From contig NZ_SLUQ01000006.1 of assembly GCF_004345245.1 (NCBI RefSeq), positions 456,691 through 520,690 on the forward strand: a stretch of DNA of 64,000 nucleotides. The letters run 5' to 3'. Under the pieces are notes generated by a model. That model saw only the letters and a list, made by a program, of their open reading frames with translations. It had not been told where the DNA came from and ran no database searches. Origin of the DNA: Rhizobium sp. BK251. Lineage in GTDB: Bacteria; Pseudomonadota; Alphaproteobacteria; Rhizobiales; Rhizobiaceae. A program made the translations under genes and the position numbers. This document shows positions 32,957 through 41,626 of this stretch, piece after piece (within the stretch, counting starts at the first letter, position 1; the number at the start of each line of letters is the position of its first letter).

Positions 32957-33018
32957 CGTCCGGCTCCGGCCCTGCGAAATTTTCCTGCCGGGCCGCGCTT
33001 TTGGAATAACGTTCCTCC

Positions 33019-33051
33019 TTAGATATATAAATCTATATAATTTATCGACTA
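33019..33051. promoter_or_regulatory. Sulfur-island promoter motif, second importer
   Basis: TTAGATATATAAATCTATA at 33019, then ATTTATCGACTA. It contains the inverted repeat TAGAT/ATCTA and matches the 30267-30287 element at 14 of 21 positions. About 25 bases upstream of the binding-protein start. Confidence 0.45.
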
Positions 33052-33075
33052 CACAAAACGAGAGAGGGCTATTTC

Positions 33076-34086
33076 ATGAGTGAAGGACTTGGATCCGGCT
33101 TCGGACGCCGGGAAATCTTGAAGCTCGCGGCGGTCGCCGGAGCAACATTCGCCGGCACCGGTATCTTTGCGGCCGGACAGGCAAGTGCCGCAGACGACGG
33201 CCTTTCGCTGAAGGGCAAGCGCGTCGCGATCAGCGCCACCGGCACCGACCACTATTTCGACCTGCAGGTTTACAACGCCCAGATCGAAGAGGTGAAGAGG
33301 CTCGGCGGCGAGCCGATTGCCGTCGACGCCGGCCGCAATGACGGAAAGCTGATCGCCCAGCTGCAGACGCTCGTCGCGCAGAAGCCGGATGCCCTGGTGC
33401 AGATCCTCGGCACGCTCAGCGTCATCGATCCCTGGCTGAAGAAGGCGCGCGACGCGGGCATTCCCGTCCTGACCGTCGATGTTGGCTCCACCAACTCGAT
33501 CAACAACACGACCTCCGACAACTGGGGCATAGGCAAGGACCTCGCCCTGCAGCTCGTCTCCGACATCGGTGGAGAAGGCAACATCGTCGTCTTCAACGGT
33601 TTCTATGGCGTCACACCCTGCGCCATCCGCTACGACCAGCTCGTCAACGTCACCAAATACTTCCCGAAGGTGAAGATCCTCCAGCCGGAACTGCGCGACG
33701 TCATTCCGAACACCGTCCAGGATGCGTTCACGCAGATCACCGCGATCCTCAACAAGTACCCGGAGAAGGGCTCGATCAAGGCCGTCTGGTCGGCCTGGGA
33801 TATTCCGCAGCTCGGCGCCACCCAGGCGATTGCCGCGGCCGGCCGCAACGAGATCCGCACCTACGGCGTTGACGGCAGCCCGGAAGTTCTCCAGCTCGTT
33901 GCCGATCCGAACTCCCCGGCCGGCGCCGATGCGGCGCAGCAGCCGGCCGAGATCGGGCGCGTTGCGGTCCGCAACGTCGCCAGGCTGCTCGCCGGACAGA
34001 GCCTGCCGCGCGAAACCTACGTACCGGCACTTCTCGCCAACAAGGAAAACGTTGGCGAGATCATCAAGAAGCTCGGTATCGGCTGA
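33076..34086 (+). CDS. Ribose-type ABC transporter substrate-binding protein, Tat signal
   Basis: 336 residues. A twin-arginine signal (GRREILKLAAVAGATFAG, cleavage near QASA-ADDG) indicates folded export. The mature part reads as a type 1 periplasmic binding protein: RVAISATGTDHYFDLQVYNAQIEE, DALVQILGTLS and DAGIPVLTVDVGSTN. GAGAGGG lies eight bases before ATG 33076. First gene of a four-gene importer operon; a perfect 10-bp stem follows its stop. Tat export of a sugar-type binding protein is less common than Sec and may reflect early folding or a cofactor. Confidence 0.88.
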   Translation: MSEGLGSGFGRREILKLAAVAGATFAGTGIFAAGQASAADDGLSLKGKRVAISATGTDHYFDLQVYNAQIEEVKRLGGEPIAVDAGRNDGKLIAQLQTLVAQKPDALVQILGTLSVIDPWLKKARDAGIPVLTVDVGSTNSINNTTSDNWGIGKDLALQLVSDIGGEGNIVVFNGFYGVTPCAIRYDQLVNVTKYFPKVKILQPELRDVIPNTVQDAFTQITAILNKYPEKGSIKAVWSAWDIPQLGATQAIAAAGRNEIRTYGVDGSPEVLQLVADPNSPAGADAAQQPAEIGRVAVRNVARLLAGQSLPRETYVPALLANKENVGEIIKKLGIG

Positions 34087-34096
34087 GACCGGACCT

Positions 34097-34121
34097 GCGA
34101 TGCGGCACAGGGCCGCATCGC
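34097..34121 (+). promoter_or_regulatory. Intercistronic stem-loop after binding-protein gene
   Basis: GCGATGCGGC, loop ACAGG, GCCGCATCGC: a perfect 10-bp stem between the binding-protein gene and the ATPase gene. Such stems often protect the upstream message from 3' exonucleases and give more binding protein than membrane components. Confidence 0.55.
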
Positions 34122-34146
34122 TCCACTTCTCTCCAGGACCAGCAGC

Positions 34147-35697
34147 ATGACAAAACCCGCCTCAGCGCAGACAGCCGACCATGGCGACCATATCATTCGC
34201 TTCGACCACATTGTGAAGCGCTTCGGAGGCGCGCAGGCGCTCGCCGGCGTGTGGCTCGCCGTCCGCCGCGGCACGGTGCATGGGCTCGTCGGACAGAACG
34301 GAGCCGGCAAATCGACGCTCATCAAGATTCTGGCCGGACTGCACAGACCCGACGAGGGTCTGATAGAGATCGAGAACCAGTCTTACGAACGGCTGACGCC
34401 GCATCTCTGCGAAGAACTCGGCATCCATTTCATCCACCAGGACCGACTGCTGGTGCCCACCTTCACGGTCGGCGAAGCGCTGTTTCTCGGGCGGGAAACC
34501 CGGTTTGCCGGCACGCCGTTCCTCAATCGCCGCGCCATGCAGAAGCGCGCCGAAGAGATTCTCGCCAACTATTTCGGCGTTGAGCTGCCCAGGGATGCCC
34601 TGATCAGCGAACTCTCCGCCGCCGAGCGCCAGATCGTCCAGATCACCCGCGCGCTGCTTCACCGGCCAAAGGTACTGGTCTTCGACGAGCCGACTGCAGC
34701 GCTCGTCCGCCGCGAGGCCGAAATACTCTTCCGCCTGATCCGCCGTCTTCGCAGCGAAGGCGTCACGATCATTTACATCTCTCACTATCTCAACGAGATC
34801 GAGGAATTGTGCGACCACGTGACGGTGTTGCGCAACGGCACGGATGTCGCGTCCCTTCCGATCGGCGAAACCTCGGCAAAGGCGATCGCCAGCTTGATGA
34901 TCGAGCGCGACATCGCCGAGATGTTCCCGAAACGCCAAGTGGAGCTGGGCGAGGAGATTCTGAAGGTCCAGGCCCTCTCGACGCCGAACCGCTTCGAAGA
35001 CATCAGCTTCACGCTGCGGCGCGGAGAGATCCTCGGCATCACCGGATTGCTGGGGTCCGGGGCCAAGGACCTTGTCCGCACGCTCTTCGGATTGGAACAG
35101 GCAGCATCCGGCGTCATCGAGATCAAGGGCGAGGCAGCACAGCCGCGCAACCCCGTACAGGCAGTCGACCGACAGCTGGCACTGGTGCCCGAGGATCGGC
35201 GCGGCCATGGCGTCGGCCTCGATCTCAGTCTTTCCGAGAACATCACGCTTTCGAGCCTCGCCCGCTACACGCGCTTCGGATTCCTGAAGCGGAAACGCGA
35301 GCGCGCCGATACCGACGACCTCATCAGGCGCCTGCAGATCAAGGCGACCGGGCGCGACGCCTTGGTTCGCACGCTCTCCGGCGGCAACCAGCAGAAGGTT
35401 GCGATCGCGAAATGGCTGAGCCGCCAGTCGGAAATCTATCTCCTCGACGAGCCGACCGTCGGTGTCGACATCGGCTCCAAGGTCGAGATATACACGCTCA
35501 TCGGCGAACTCGCCGCCCGCGGCGCCGGCGTCATCTTGCTCTCGTCGGACCTGCCCGAACTTGTCGGAATCACTGACCGGATTCTCGTGTTCTTCCGAGG
35601 CCATGTGATCCGCGAGCTCGTCTCCTCGAAGACTACAACCGATGAAGTGCTGGCAGCATCGACCGGCGCTTCGGAAGGATTGCGCCATGTCGGCTGA
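34147..35697 (+). CDS. Sugar-type ABC transporter ATP-binding protein (two ABC domains)
   Basis: 516 residues with two ABC domains. First: Walker A GQNGAGKSTLIK, degenerate signature LSAAERQIVQITRAL and Walker B LVFDEPTAAL. Second: GLLGSGAKDLVRT lacks the usual lysine and serine/threonine of Walker A, as is common for one site in RbsA-type proteins, then LSGGNQQKVAIAKW and LLDEPTVGVDIG. Its stop lies 11 bases inside the first permease gene. ATPase of the second importer in the organosulfur island. Confidence 0.92.
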   Translation: MTKPASAQTADHGDHIIRFDHIVKRFGGAQALAGVWLAVRRGTVHGLVGQNGAGKSTLIKILAGLHRPDEGLIEIENQSYERLTPHLCEELGIHFIHQDRLLVPTFTVGEALFLGRETRFAGTPFLNRRAMQKRAEEILANYFGVELPRDALISELSAAERQIVQITRALLHRPKVLVFDEPTAALVRREAEILFRLIRRLRSEGVTIIYISHYLNEIEELCDHVTVLRNGTDVASLPIGETSAKAIASLMIERDIAEMFPKRQVELGEEILKVQALSTPNRFEDISFTLRRGEILGITGLLGSGAKDLVRTLFGLEQAASGVIEIKGEAAQPRNPVQAVDRQLALVPEDRRGHGVGLDLSLSENITLSSLARYTRFGFLKRKRERADTDDLIRRLQIKATGRDALVRTLSGGNQQKVAIAKWLSRQSEIYLLDEPTVGVDIGSKVEIYTLIGELAARGAGVILLSSDLPELVGITDRILVFFRGHVIRELVSSKTTTDEVLAASTGASEGLRHVG

Positions 35698-36706
35698 CGT
35701 CCATTTTGCCTCCCTCCCCGCCACTTCGACCGGCCACTCGCCCCAGGCAAAGGGCAGGGTCGCGGCTTCGGCCCTCCGGTTCGGCTCGCTGCTCGCCTTC
35801 GCGTCGATCCTCGTCCTCTTCTCGCTCACGGCCCCTTATTTCCCGACGATCGGCAATATCGGCAATGTTCTTGGCCAGTCGGCCATTGCCGGCGTCCTGG
35901 CAATCGGCCTGACGATCGTGCTGATTGCCGGCGGCTCGAACGTCGTGACCGGCGGCATCGACCTTTCGCTTGCCGCGAACATGGGATTGAGCGCCGCGAC
36001 CTATGCCACGCTGATTCAACTCGGCTATGGTGATCTTGTCGCGGGAGGCGGCGCGCTACTCGTGGGACTTGCGATCGGCGCCGTCAACGCGGCAGCGGTG
36101 GTCCTCGCCGGCATCGTGCCGCTTCTGGCAACGCTTGCCGTCATGAACGTCGTCGCCGGTTTGGAACTGGTGCTCACCCAGAACACCGTCGTTCCCGCCT
36201 CGACCGATTTCCTGACGGCGATCTCGGCCTCCGACCGCTTCAGCATCCCTGTCCTCGCCTATGTGCTGATCGGCTTTACCGCTGTCGCGGCGGCAATCGT
36301 GCAGCATACCCCGCTGGGGCTGAGGCTTTATGCCGTCGGCGAGTTTCCGGATGCCGCCCGTGCAGCGGGCCTGCCGCTTAAGCGCTTGCTTGCCGGCGCC
36401 TTCGTCGCCAGCGGCCTGTGCGGCGGCTTCGCCGGCATTCTCTCAGTTTCCTATCTCAGCGGGAGCACGACCGGTTCCGGCGAAATGCTCCTGCCGGTCG
36501 TCGTCACCGCACTGCTCGGCTCGGTGTTCTCGCGCCGCCTCGTGCCGACGATCACCGGAACCCTGGTCTCTGCTCTCTTCGTGGGCTTCCTCATCAACGG
36601 TTTCCAGCTTCTGAACCTTCCGAGCACGCTCGTCAGCGGCGTCCAGGGCCTGCTGATCCTGATCGTCGTATCGGCCACGACGTTGTTGCGCAAACGGGAG
36701 ATCTGA
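35687..36706 (+). CDS. Ribose-type ABC transporter permease (first of two)
   Basis: 339 residues, multi-helix RbsC-like permease. The signature IAGGSNVVTGGIDLSLAANMGLS is present. ATG 35687 overlaps the ATPase end and has AAGGA upstream. It forms, with the next gene, a likely heterodimeric permease, unlike the first importer, which has a single permease gene. Confidence 0.9.
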   Translation: MSADVHFASLPATSTGHSPQAKGRVAASALRFGSLLAFASILVLFSLTAPYFPTIGNIGNVLGQSAIAGVLAIGLTIVLIAGGSNVVTGGIDLSLAANMGLSAATYATLIQLGYGDLVAGGGALLVGLAIGAVNAAAVVLAGIVPLLATLAVMNVVAGLELVLTQNTVVPASTDFLTAISASDRFSIPVLAYVLIGFTAVAAAIVQHTPLGLRLYAVGEFPDAARAAGLPLKRLLAGAFVASGLCGGFAGILSVSYLSGSTTGSGEMLLPVVVTALLGSVFSRRLVPTITGTLVSALFVGFLINGFQLLNLPSTLVSGVQGLLILIVVSATTLLRKREI

Positions 36707-36708
36707 CC

Positions 36709-37686
36709 ATGTCCGCCTCGACATTCGCCGGGCGATCCTCCGCCAGTTTCGCTCGCTTTGGCCTCGTACTGGCCCTTATCGTCGTCTTCTCGATCTTCTC
36801 TGCCGCCGCACCGACTTTCCTCACTCCGGCCAATCTGCAGAGCATTCTGGTCAACAACTTCACCCTGCTTGCGATCGTCTCGATCGCCATGACGCTCGCG
36901 GTATCGGCCGGAGGCATCGACCTTTCGGTTGGCACCGCGGTAGATTTTGCGAGTTTCGCCTTCGTATCGCTCGTCCTTGCCGGCAAACCGATCGCCCTTG
37001 CGCTTGTCGCCGGCCTCGCGGCAGGCGCCCTCGTCGGCGCCTTCAACGCGATCCTGATTTCGGCGATCGGCGTGTCGCCGTTTCTGGCAACGCTCGGCAC
37101 GTTGTTCATCGGGCGCAGCATCCAGCAGTTGTTGACGAATGGCGGCAATCCCGTCTACCTGCCGCCAGCGGGCGTGCCCGAGGCTTTCCGTTTTCTCGGC
37201 CACGGATCGATCGCCGGCGTGCCGGTGCCCCTTCTTGTCGCCGCTCTCACCATCGCCGGCGCTTCGGTGCTGCTTACCCGGACGCGGTTCGGTCGTGTCG
37301 TGCTTTCGATCGGGATCCAGCCGAGCGTCGTTCGCTATTCCGGGATCGGCCGTGGCCCCCATGTTGCCGCCACCTTCATTCTCGCGGGAATTGTCGCGGC
37401 CGTCGCCGGCATCATCCTGACCGCAACGGTCACCGTCTACATCCCCTCCTCCGGCAATGCCTTCCTGCTGAACGCAATCGGCGCGACCTTCATCGGCACG
37501 ACCTTCTCGCCGCTCGGGCGCCCGAATGTTGCGGGCACCGTCCTTGGCGTCCTGCTCCTCAGCATCGTTGCCAACGGCCTCCTTCTGACGGGCCTGAATT
37601 TCTACTGGCAGCAGGTCGGCACCGGCACCCTCATATTCGCCGTGCTGGCCTTCAGCTTCATCAACAGGAAAGCGGTGGCCGCCTGA
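36709..37686 (+). CDS. Ribose-type ABC transporter permease (second of two)
   Basis: 325 residues, RbsC-like. The motif AVSAGGIDLSVGTAVDFASF is present. ATG 36709 starts two bases after the stop of the first permease gene, with GGGAG upstream. The monooxygenase gene follows 34 bases later on the same strand, so transport and oxidation of the substrate are probably co-transcribed. Confidence 0.9.
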   Translation: MSASTFAGRSSASFARFGLVLALIVVFSIFSAAAPTFLTPANLQSILVNNFTLLAIVSIAMTLAVSAGGIDLSVGTAVDFASFAFVSLVLAGKPIALALVAGLAAGALVGAFNAILISAIGVSPFLATLGTLFIGRSIQQLLTNGGNPVYLPPAGVPEAFRFLGHGSIAGVPVPLLVAALTIAGASVLLTRTRFGRVVLSIGIQPSVVRYSGIGRGPHVAATFILAGIVAAVAGIILTATVTVYIPSSGNAFLLNAIGATFIGTTFSPLGRPNVAGTVLGVLLLSIVANGLLLTGLNFYWQQVGTGTLIFAVLAFSFINRKAVAA

Positions 37687-37720
37687 GCGAGGTCGACCGA
37701 AACCATGCAGGAACAATGAC

Positions 37721-39118
37721 ATGAGCCGAGAAATCAGGCTGAACGCCTTCGATATGAACTGCGTCGGACACCAGTCGCCGGGCCTCTGGCGCCACCCGCG
37801 CGACAAGTCATGGACCTACAAGGACCTCGACTACTGGGTTCACCTTGCAAAGACGCTGGAGCGCGGCAAGTTCGACGGCCTGTTCATTGCCGATGTGCTC
37901 GGCGTCTACGACGTGCTGAACGGCAATGTCGATGCGGCGCTGCGCCATTCCGCCCAGGTGCCGGTCAACGATCCACTGCAGCTCATCCCGACCATGGCCT
38001 ACGAGACCGAGCATCTCGGCTTCGGGCTGACCGCGTCGCTGTCCTTCGAGCATCCCTATACATTCGCGCGGCGCATCTCGACGCTCGACCATCTCACCAA
38101 GGGTCGGGTGGGCTGGAACATCGTCACTTCCTATCTCAACAGCGGTGCATTGAATATCGGCCAGCCCGCTCAGACGAACCATGACGACCGCTATGACCTA
38201 GCCGACGAATATCTCGAGGTCTGCTACAAACTCTGGGAGGGAAGCTGGGAAGACGATGCCGTCGTGCGCGACCGGGAAAAGGGCATATTTACCCATCCGG
38301 AGAAGGTGCACCCCATCCGCCACGCCGGCAAGCATTTCAACGTTCCCGGCATTCATCTCAGCGAGCCCTCGCCACAGCGCACGCCCGTGCTCTACCAGGC
38401 GGGCGCCTCCAGCCGAGGCAAGGATTTCGCCGGCGCGCATGCGGAATGCATTTTCGTGGCCGCGCCTTCGAAGGCGGTGCTCAAGCGCTATGTCGCCAAT
38501 GTGCGGCAGGCCGCTGAGCGTGTCGGTCGCAACCCGCGCGAGATCCTGGCCTTCAACCTCCAGACCGTCGTCGTCGGCGAGACGGATGCCGAGGCTCAGC
38601 GCAAATTCAACGAGTACCGCGAATACGCTTCGTTCGAAGGCGCCCAGACGCTCATCTCCGGCTGGACCGGCATCGATTTCGGCCAGTTCGGCCCGGACGA
38701 GATATTGCGCCACCGCTATACCAACGCCGTTCAATCGGCTGTCGAGACCTTCACGACCATCGATCCCGACAAGGAATGGACGGTTCGGGAGATGGCGGAT
38801 TGGGTGGGCATCGGCGGTTTCGGCCCGGTCTTCGTCGGTTCACCGTCGACCGTTGCCGACCTGATGCAGGAATGGGTCGAGGACACCGACGTAGACGGCT
38901 TCAACCTTGCCTACGCCGTAACCCCTGAGAGCTTCGAGGATACGGTCGACCTCCTGGTGCCGGAACTGCAGAAGCGCGGTGTCTATAAGACCGAATATCG
39001 CAAGGGCACGCTGCGCGAAAAGCTAGGCGGCAAAGGCCCGCGACTGGTGGCGCCGCATCCGGGTGCCGCCTACCACGATCTCGGATCGGATCCGGCAAGG
39101 CTGATCAAGCGAGCATAG
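37721..39118 (+). CDS. NtaA/SnaA/DszA-family FMNH2-dependent monooxygenase (second paralogue)
   Basis: 465-residue luciferase-fold flavin monooxygenase. IRLNAFDMNCVGHQSPGLW and HPRDKS, IADVLGVYDVLNG and HLTKGRVGWNIVTSYLNSGALNIG closely follow the 19503-20870 paralogue. The last gene of the second importer operon, only 34 bases after the permease. That coupling implies it acts on the imported compound, or on its breakdown product, using FMNH2 from the MsuE-like reductase. The class cleaves C-S or C-N bonds; the substrate is not known. Confidence 0.88.
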   Translation: MSREIRLNAFDMNCVGHQSPGLWRHPRDKSWTYKDLDYWVHLAKTLERGKFDGLFIADVLGVYDVLNGNVDAALRHSAQVPVNDPLQLIPTMAYETEHLGFGLTASLSFEHPYTFARRISTLDHLTKGRVGWNIVTSYLNSGALNIGQPAQTNHDDRYDLADEYLEVCYKLWEGSWEDDAVVRDREKGIFTHPEKVHPIRHAGKHFNVPGIHLSEPSPQRTPVLYQAGASSRGKDFAGAHAECIFVAAPSKAVLKRYVANVRQAAERVGRNPREILAFNLQTVVVGETDAEAQRKFNEYREYASFEGAQTLISGWTGIDFGQFGPDEILRHRYTNAVQSAVETFTTIDPDKEWTVREMADWVGIGGFGPVFVGSPSTVADLMQEWVEDTDVDGFNLAYAVTPESFEDTVDLLVPELQKRGVYKTEYRKGTLREKLGGKGPRLVAPHPGAAYHDLGSDPARLIKRA

Positions 39119-39157
39119 CACCCGTACTTGGCTATCTGGGTCGGGGTCGACGCATCG

Positions 39158-39640
39158 CTAGGAAAGATGGCGCTTGGCCGAATTTTTCAGCAATTCCATC
39201 TCGGCAAGAATAGTGCGGATCGTCGCCGGATCGACATCCGCCATCAGGTCGCGCAGCCAGCTTTCGTGCGCTTCGGCCATACGGGAAAAAATCGCCTTTC
39301 CTTCATCGGTGAGACGCGCGACCGTCACCCTGCGATCGTCGTCGGGCGTCTCCCTGCGTACGAAGCCATCTGCCTCCAGCCGTTCGATGAGACCGGTTAT
39401 GTTGCCATTCGTCACCATGGTCCGCTTCGACAGTTCGCCGAGGCGCAGGCCTTCGGGCTCGCGATAGAGCTGGGCGAGCAGGTCGAATTGCGGCAGCGTT
39501 GCACCGAACTCGCTGCGCAAACGCCGGCGGACTTCCTGGGAAATCAGCTTCGTGGTCGAAAGCAGCCGAAGCCAGAGGCGAAGCTCCTGCTTGTTGCTGT
39601 CGTGCGTGTCGTTGACGATGATTTCCAGATCGACGGCCAT
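39158..39640 (-). CDS. MarR-family transcriptional regulator
   Basis: About 160 residues with a MarR winged helix: LSTTKLISQEVRRRLRSEFGATLPQFDLLAQLY, LGELSKRTMVTNGNITGLIERLEADGFV and the wing RRETPDDDRRVTVARLTDEG. ATG 39640 is chosen; GTG 39652 is also possible. It lies downstream of the leftward CrtI-like gene, about 100 bases from its stop, with an imperfect palindrome (39708-39724) in between that may be its own operator. MarR regulators commonly sense aromatic acids, so this one probably responds to a substrate or intermediate of the adjacent aromatic pathway. Confidence 0.9.
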   Translation of the reverse strand: MAVDLEIIVNDTHDSNKQELRLWLRLLSTTKLISQEVRRRLRSEFGATLPQFDLLAQLYREPEGLRLGELSKRTMVTNGNITGLIERLEADGFVRRETPDDDRRVTVARLTDEGKAIFSRMAEAHESWLRDLMADVDPATIRTILAEMELLKNSAKRHLS

Positions 39641-39707
39641 GATCGGCAACACCCTGTTCCTGGGACGGCTGATCCTGCCTGCAAGAGCAGAACCGCCACG
39701 TCAAGAC

Positions 39708-39724
39708 TAGGTATTACAATCCTA
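39708..39724. promoter_or_regulatory. Candidate MarR operator upstream of marR gene 1
   Basis: TAGGTATTACAATCCTA is an imperfect 17-base palindrome (TAGG/CCTA arms plus an inner TA pair). It lies about 70 bases before the MarR start codon, in the gap after the CrtI-like gene. Confidence 0.35.
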
Positions 39725-39740
39725 AAGGAATTAACAGGTT

Positions 39741-41324
39741 TCAGACACCGGCGAGCATTTTCGCGAGCATGAATCCCGAGCCGGCCCCAGTTCCCGCGCC
39801 GGGCCAGGTCGACGCGCCGCACATATAGAGCGACGGGACTGGCGTCTTGTACCGCGAATATCCGGCCATCGGCCGGAAGAGAAAATTCTGGTCGAGGTGA
39901 TGCGAACCGGAGAGGCTGTCGCCGCCGACGAGGTTCGGGTTTTCCCGTTCGAGGTCGATCGGCGAGAAGACTGCTCGCTTGCGGATCCTTGCCTTCGTGC
40001 CCGGCGCGTAACGCTCGATGATGTCGACGACGCGATCCGCATAGACCTCTTTCACGGCATCCCAATCCGATCCTTCGATCATGCCCAGGGCATCACCGCG
40101 AATGACGGCGGGCAGCACTCGTACCTGCACCCAGAGCACATGCTTGCCTTCCGGCGCGCGGGAGCGATCGACGGCCGTCGGCTGCCCGACGACAAGAGCC
40201 GGCTCCGCCGGCAAGAGCCCGTCCATTGCCTCTGCATAGACGCGGCTCATCATCCGCATGTCCGGCGCGATATGGACATAGGCATAGTCCTTCAGCGCCT
40301 CACCCGCCGTCCAGTCCGGCAATCCGTCCATGGACATGTGGATCATCATCGCGCCCGGGCCTGGCCGAAAACGGGATGCCTTCTCCTCGACGGCGCCAAG
40401 CGCCGGCGCACTGGGCACCAGTCGGCCAAACAGGAGTTTCGGGTTGAGATTGGCGATCACGGCGCGTCTGGCGGCGATCTCCCGCCCGTCGGCCAGCACG
40501 GCGCCCGTCGCGCGTTCACCCTCGAGCTTCACTGAAGCCACCGCGCTCCCAAGCAGGATCTGCCCTCCCTTCCCCTTCAGCACTCCCGTCATGGCGTTGA
40601 TGATGCTGTCGGCGCCGCCCTGGCCGATCACCATTCCGAAGGCCTGGTTCGCCATGGATTCGAGATAGGGGAAGAGCGCACCGCCGGCGACATCGGGCGA
40701 AAAGTCGAGATGCAATCCCCAGGCCGCCATCATTGCCTTCAGCTTGTCATTCTCGAAATGAGCATCGAGAAAGTCTCGCGGCGTCGCAAGCAGCAGCCGA
40801 ACGAGCCGATAAAGCCCGTCGAGCCCGATCGCGCGATAGGCCTTCCAGACCACCTTGACCGTGGCAAGGGACGGCATGGGGGCGCCGAGCAGCGCAAAGA
40901 TGTGCGGTGCGTCGCGCCCGAAATCCTTGAGCATGGCCTTCCAGGCGTCGGCATCTGCGGAAGAAAGCGAGGCGATGCCCGCAACGGTCTGTTCGAGATC
41001 GGTGCCCACCCCAAGATACGTGCCGTCACGAAAGACACTCGCGAAGCATTTCGGCGCCGGTGCGAATCCGAGTCCGGCATTCACCAGTTCTTCCCGATAG
41101 GCCGAGAAGAAGGCGGAGCCTGCAAACATCGAAAGATTCATGGCACAGAGATCATGACGAAAGCCCGGTTCCGTCAACTCGCGCGTCTTGACCGCGCCGC
41201 CCGCTTCGGAGGCTGCCTCGACGACAACGACCTTCCACCCCTTCGATGCGAGATGAACCGCTGCCGCAAGGCCGTTGTGGCCGGCTCCGATCACTACGGC
41301 ATCGCAACTCGCAATCGATGTCAT
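39741..41324 (-). CDS. CrtI/phytoene dehydrogenase-like FAD oxidoreductase (first)
   Basis: 527 residues. The N-terminus CDAVVIGAGHNGLAAAVHLASKGWKVVVVEA is an FAD-binding Rossmann motif followed by GGAVKTREL, as in COG1233 proteins. The C-terminal FAD segment PSLYMCGASTWPGAGTGAGSG is present. No carotenoid genes are nearby, so a different substrate is likely. ATG 41324 has GGGAGC six bases upstream. Divergent from the cyclase-family gene and sharing its promoter region; a related flavoprotein (42474-44063) lies on the other side of that gene. A role in oxidising an indole-type substrate or a dioxindole-like intermediate is inference. Confidence 0.85.
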   Translation of the reverse strand: MTSIASCDAVVIGAGHNGLAAAVHLASKGWKVVVVEAASEAGGAVKTRELTEPGFRHDLCAMNLSMFAGSAFFSAYREELVNAGLGFAPAPKCFASVFRDGTYLGVGTDLEQTVAGIASLSSADADAWKAMLKDFGRDAPHIFALLGAPMPSLATVKVVWKAYRAIGLDGLYRLVRLLLATPRDFLDAHFENDKLKAMMAAWGLHLDFSPDVAGGALFPYLESMANQAFGMVIGQGGADSIINAMTGVLKGKGGQILLGSAVASVKLEGERATGAVLADGREIAARRAVIANLNPKLLFGRLVPSAPALGAVEEKASRFRPGPGAMMIHMSMDGLPDWTAGEALKDYAYVHIAPDMRMMSRVYAEAMDGLLPAEPALVVGQPTAVDRSRAPEGKHVLWVQVRVLPAVIRGDALGMIEGSDWDAVKEVYADRVVDIIERYAPGTKARIRKRAVFSPIDLERENPNLVGGDSLSGSHHLDQNFLFRPMAGYSRYKTPVPSLYMCGASTWPGAGTGAGSGFMLAKMLAGV

Positions 41325-41341
41325 GAAAAGCTCCCTCGCCC

Positions 41342-41514
41342 GATATACTTATATGCATACATTTTTGGATCGGACCCGCAAGTGGCCGAGAACTGCGAGA
41401 CCAGCTGTTCATTCGCCAAGGAATTCCGCGTTGCAAAGCTTCAGCGTCCGCCCTTCGCTTACGCGAGACAGGAGCAACGGCGAGCGGCCACAGGAATTGA
41501 CCGAGGATATACTT
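41342..41514. promoter_or_regulatory. Divergent promoter region with repeated GATATACTT
   Basis: GATATACTT occurs at 41342-41350 next to the CrtI-like start and at 41506-41514 before the cyclase gene. Each is followed within 16 bases by an A/T-rich CAT-ATTTT tract; the first copy also contains the palindrome TATGCATA (41352-41359). The 302-base region 41325-41626 has no convincing gene. Probable operator pair for one of the MarR proteins. Confidence 0.4.
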
Positions 41515-41626
41515 GCAACATCATATTTTCTTTCATAGGCTCGCGCGGAGCCTGAAATCGGACCGGTTGGATGAAAGACCGCTATGACGTGGCGGCACCG
41601 GATCCGGGCCAAAAAAGGGGAACTAA

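Noticed and set aside
32967..33002. GC stem followed by TTTT after the first importer permease
   Set aside because: Only six paired bases with a 17-base loop; mentioned in the gene entry but not supported as a terminator.
34162..35829. 555-codon minus-strand frame
   Set aside because: Antisense to an ABC ATPase gene with all expected motifs; composition is that of a reverse-complement shadow.
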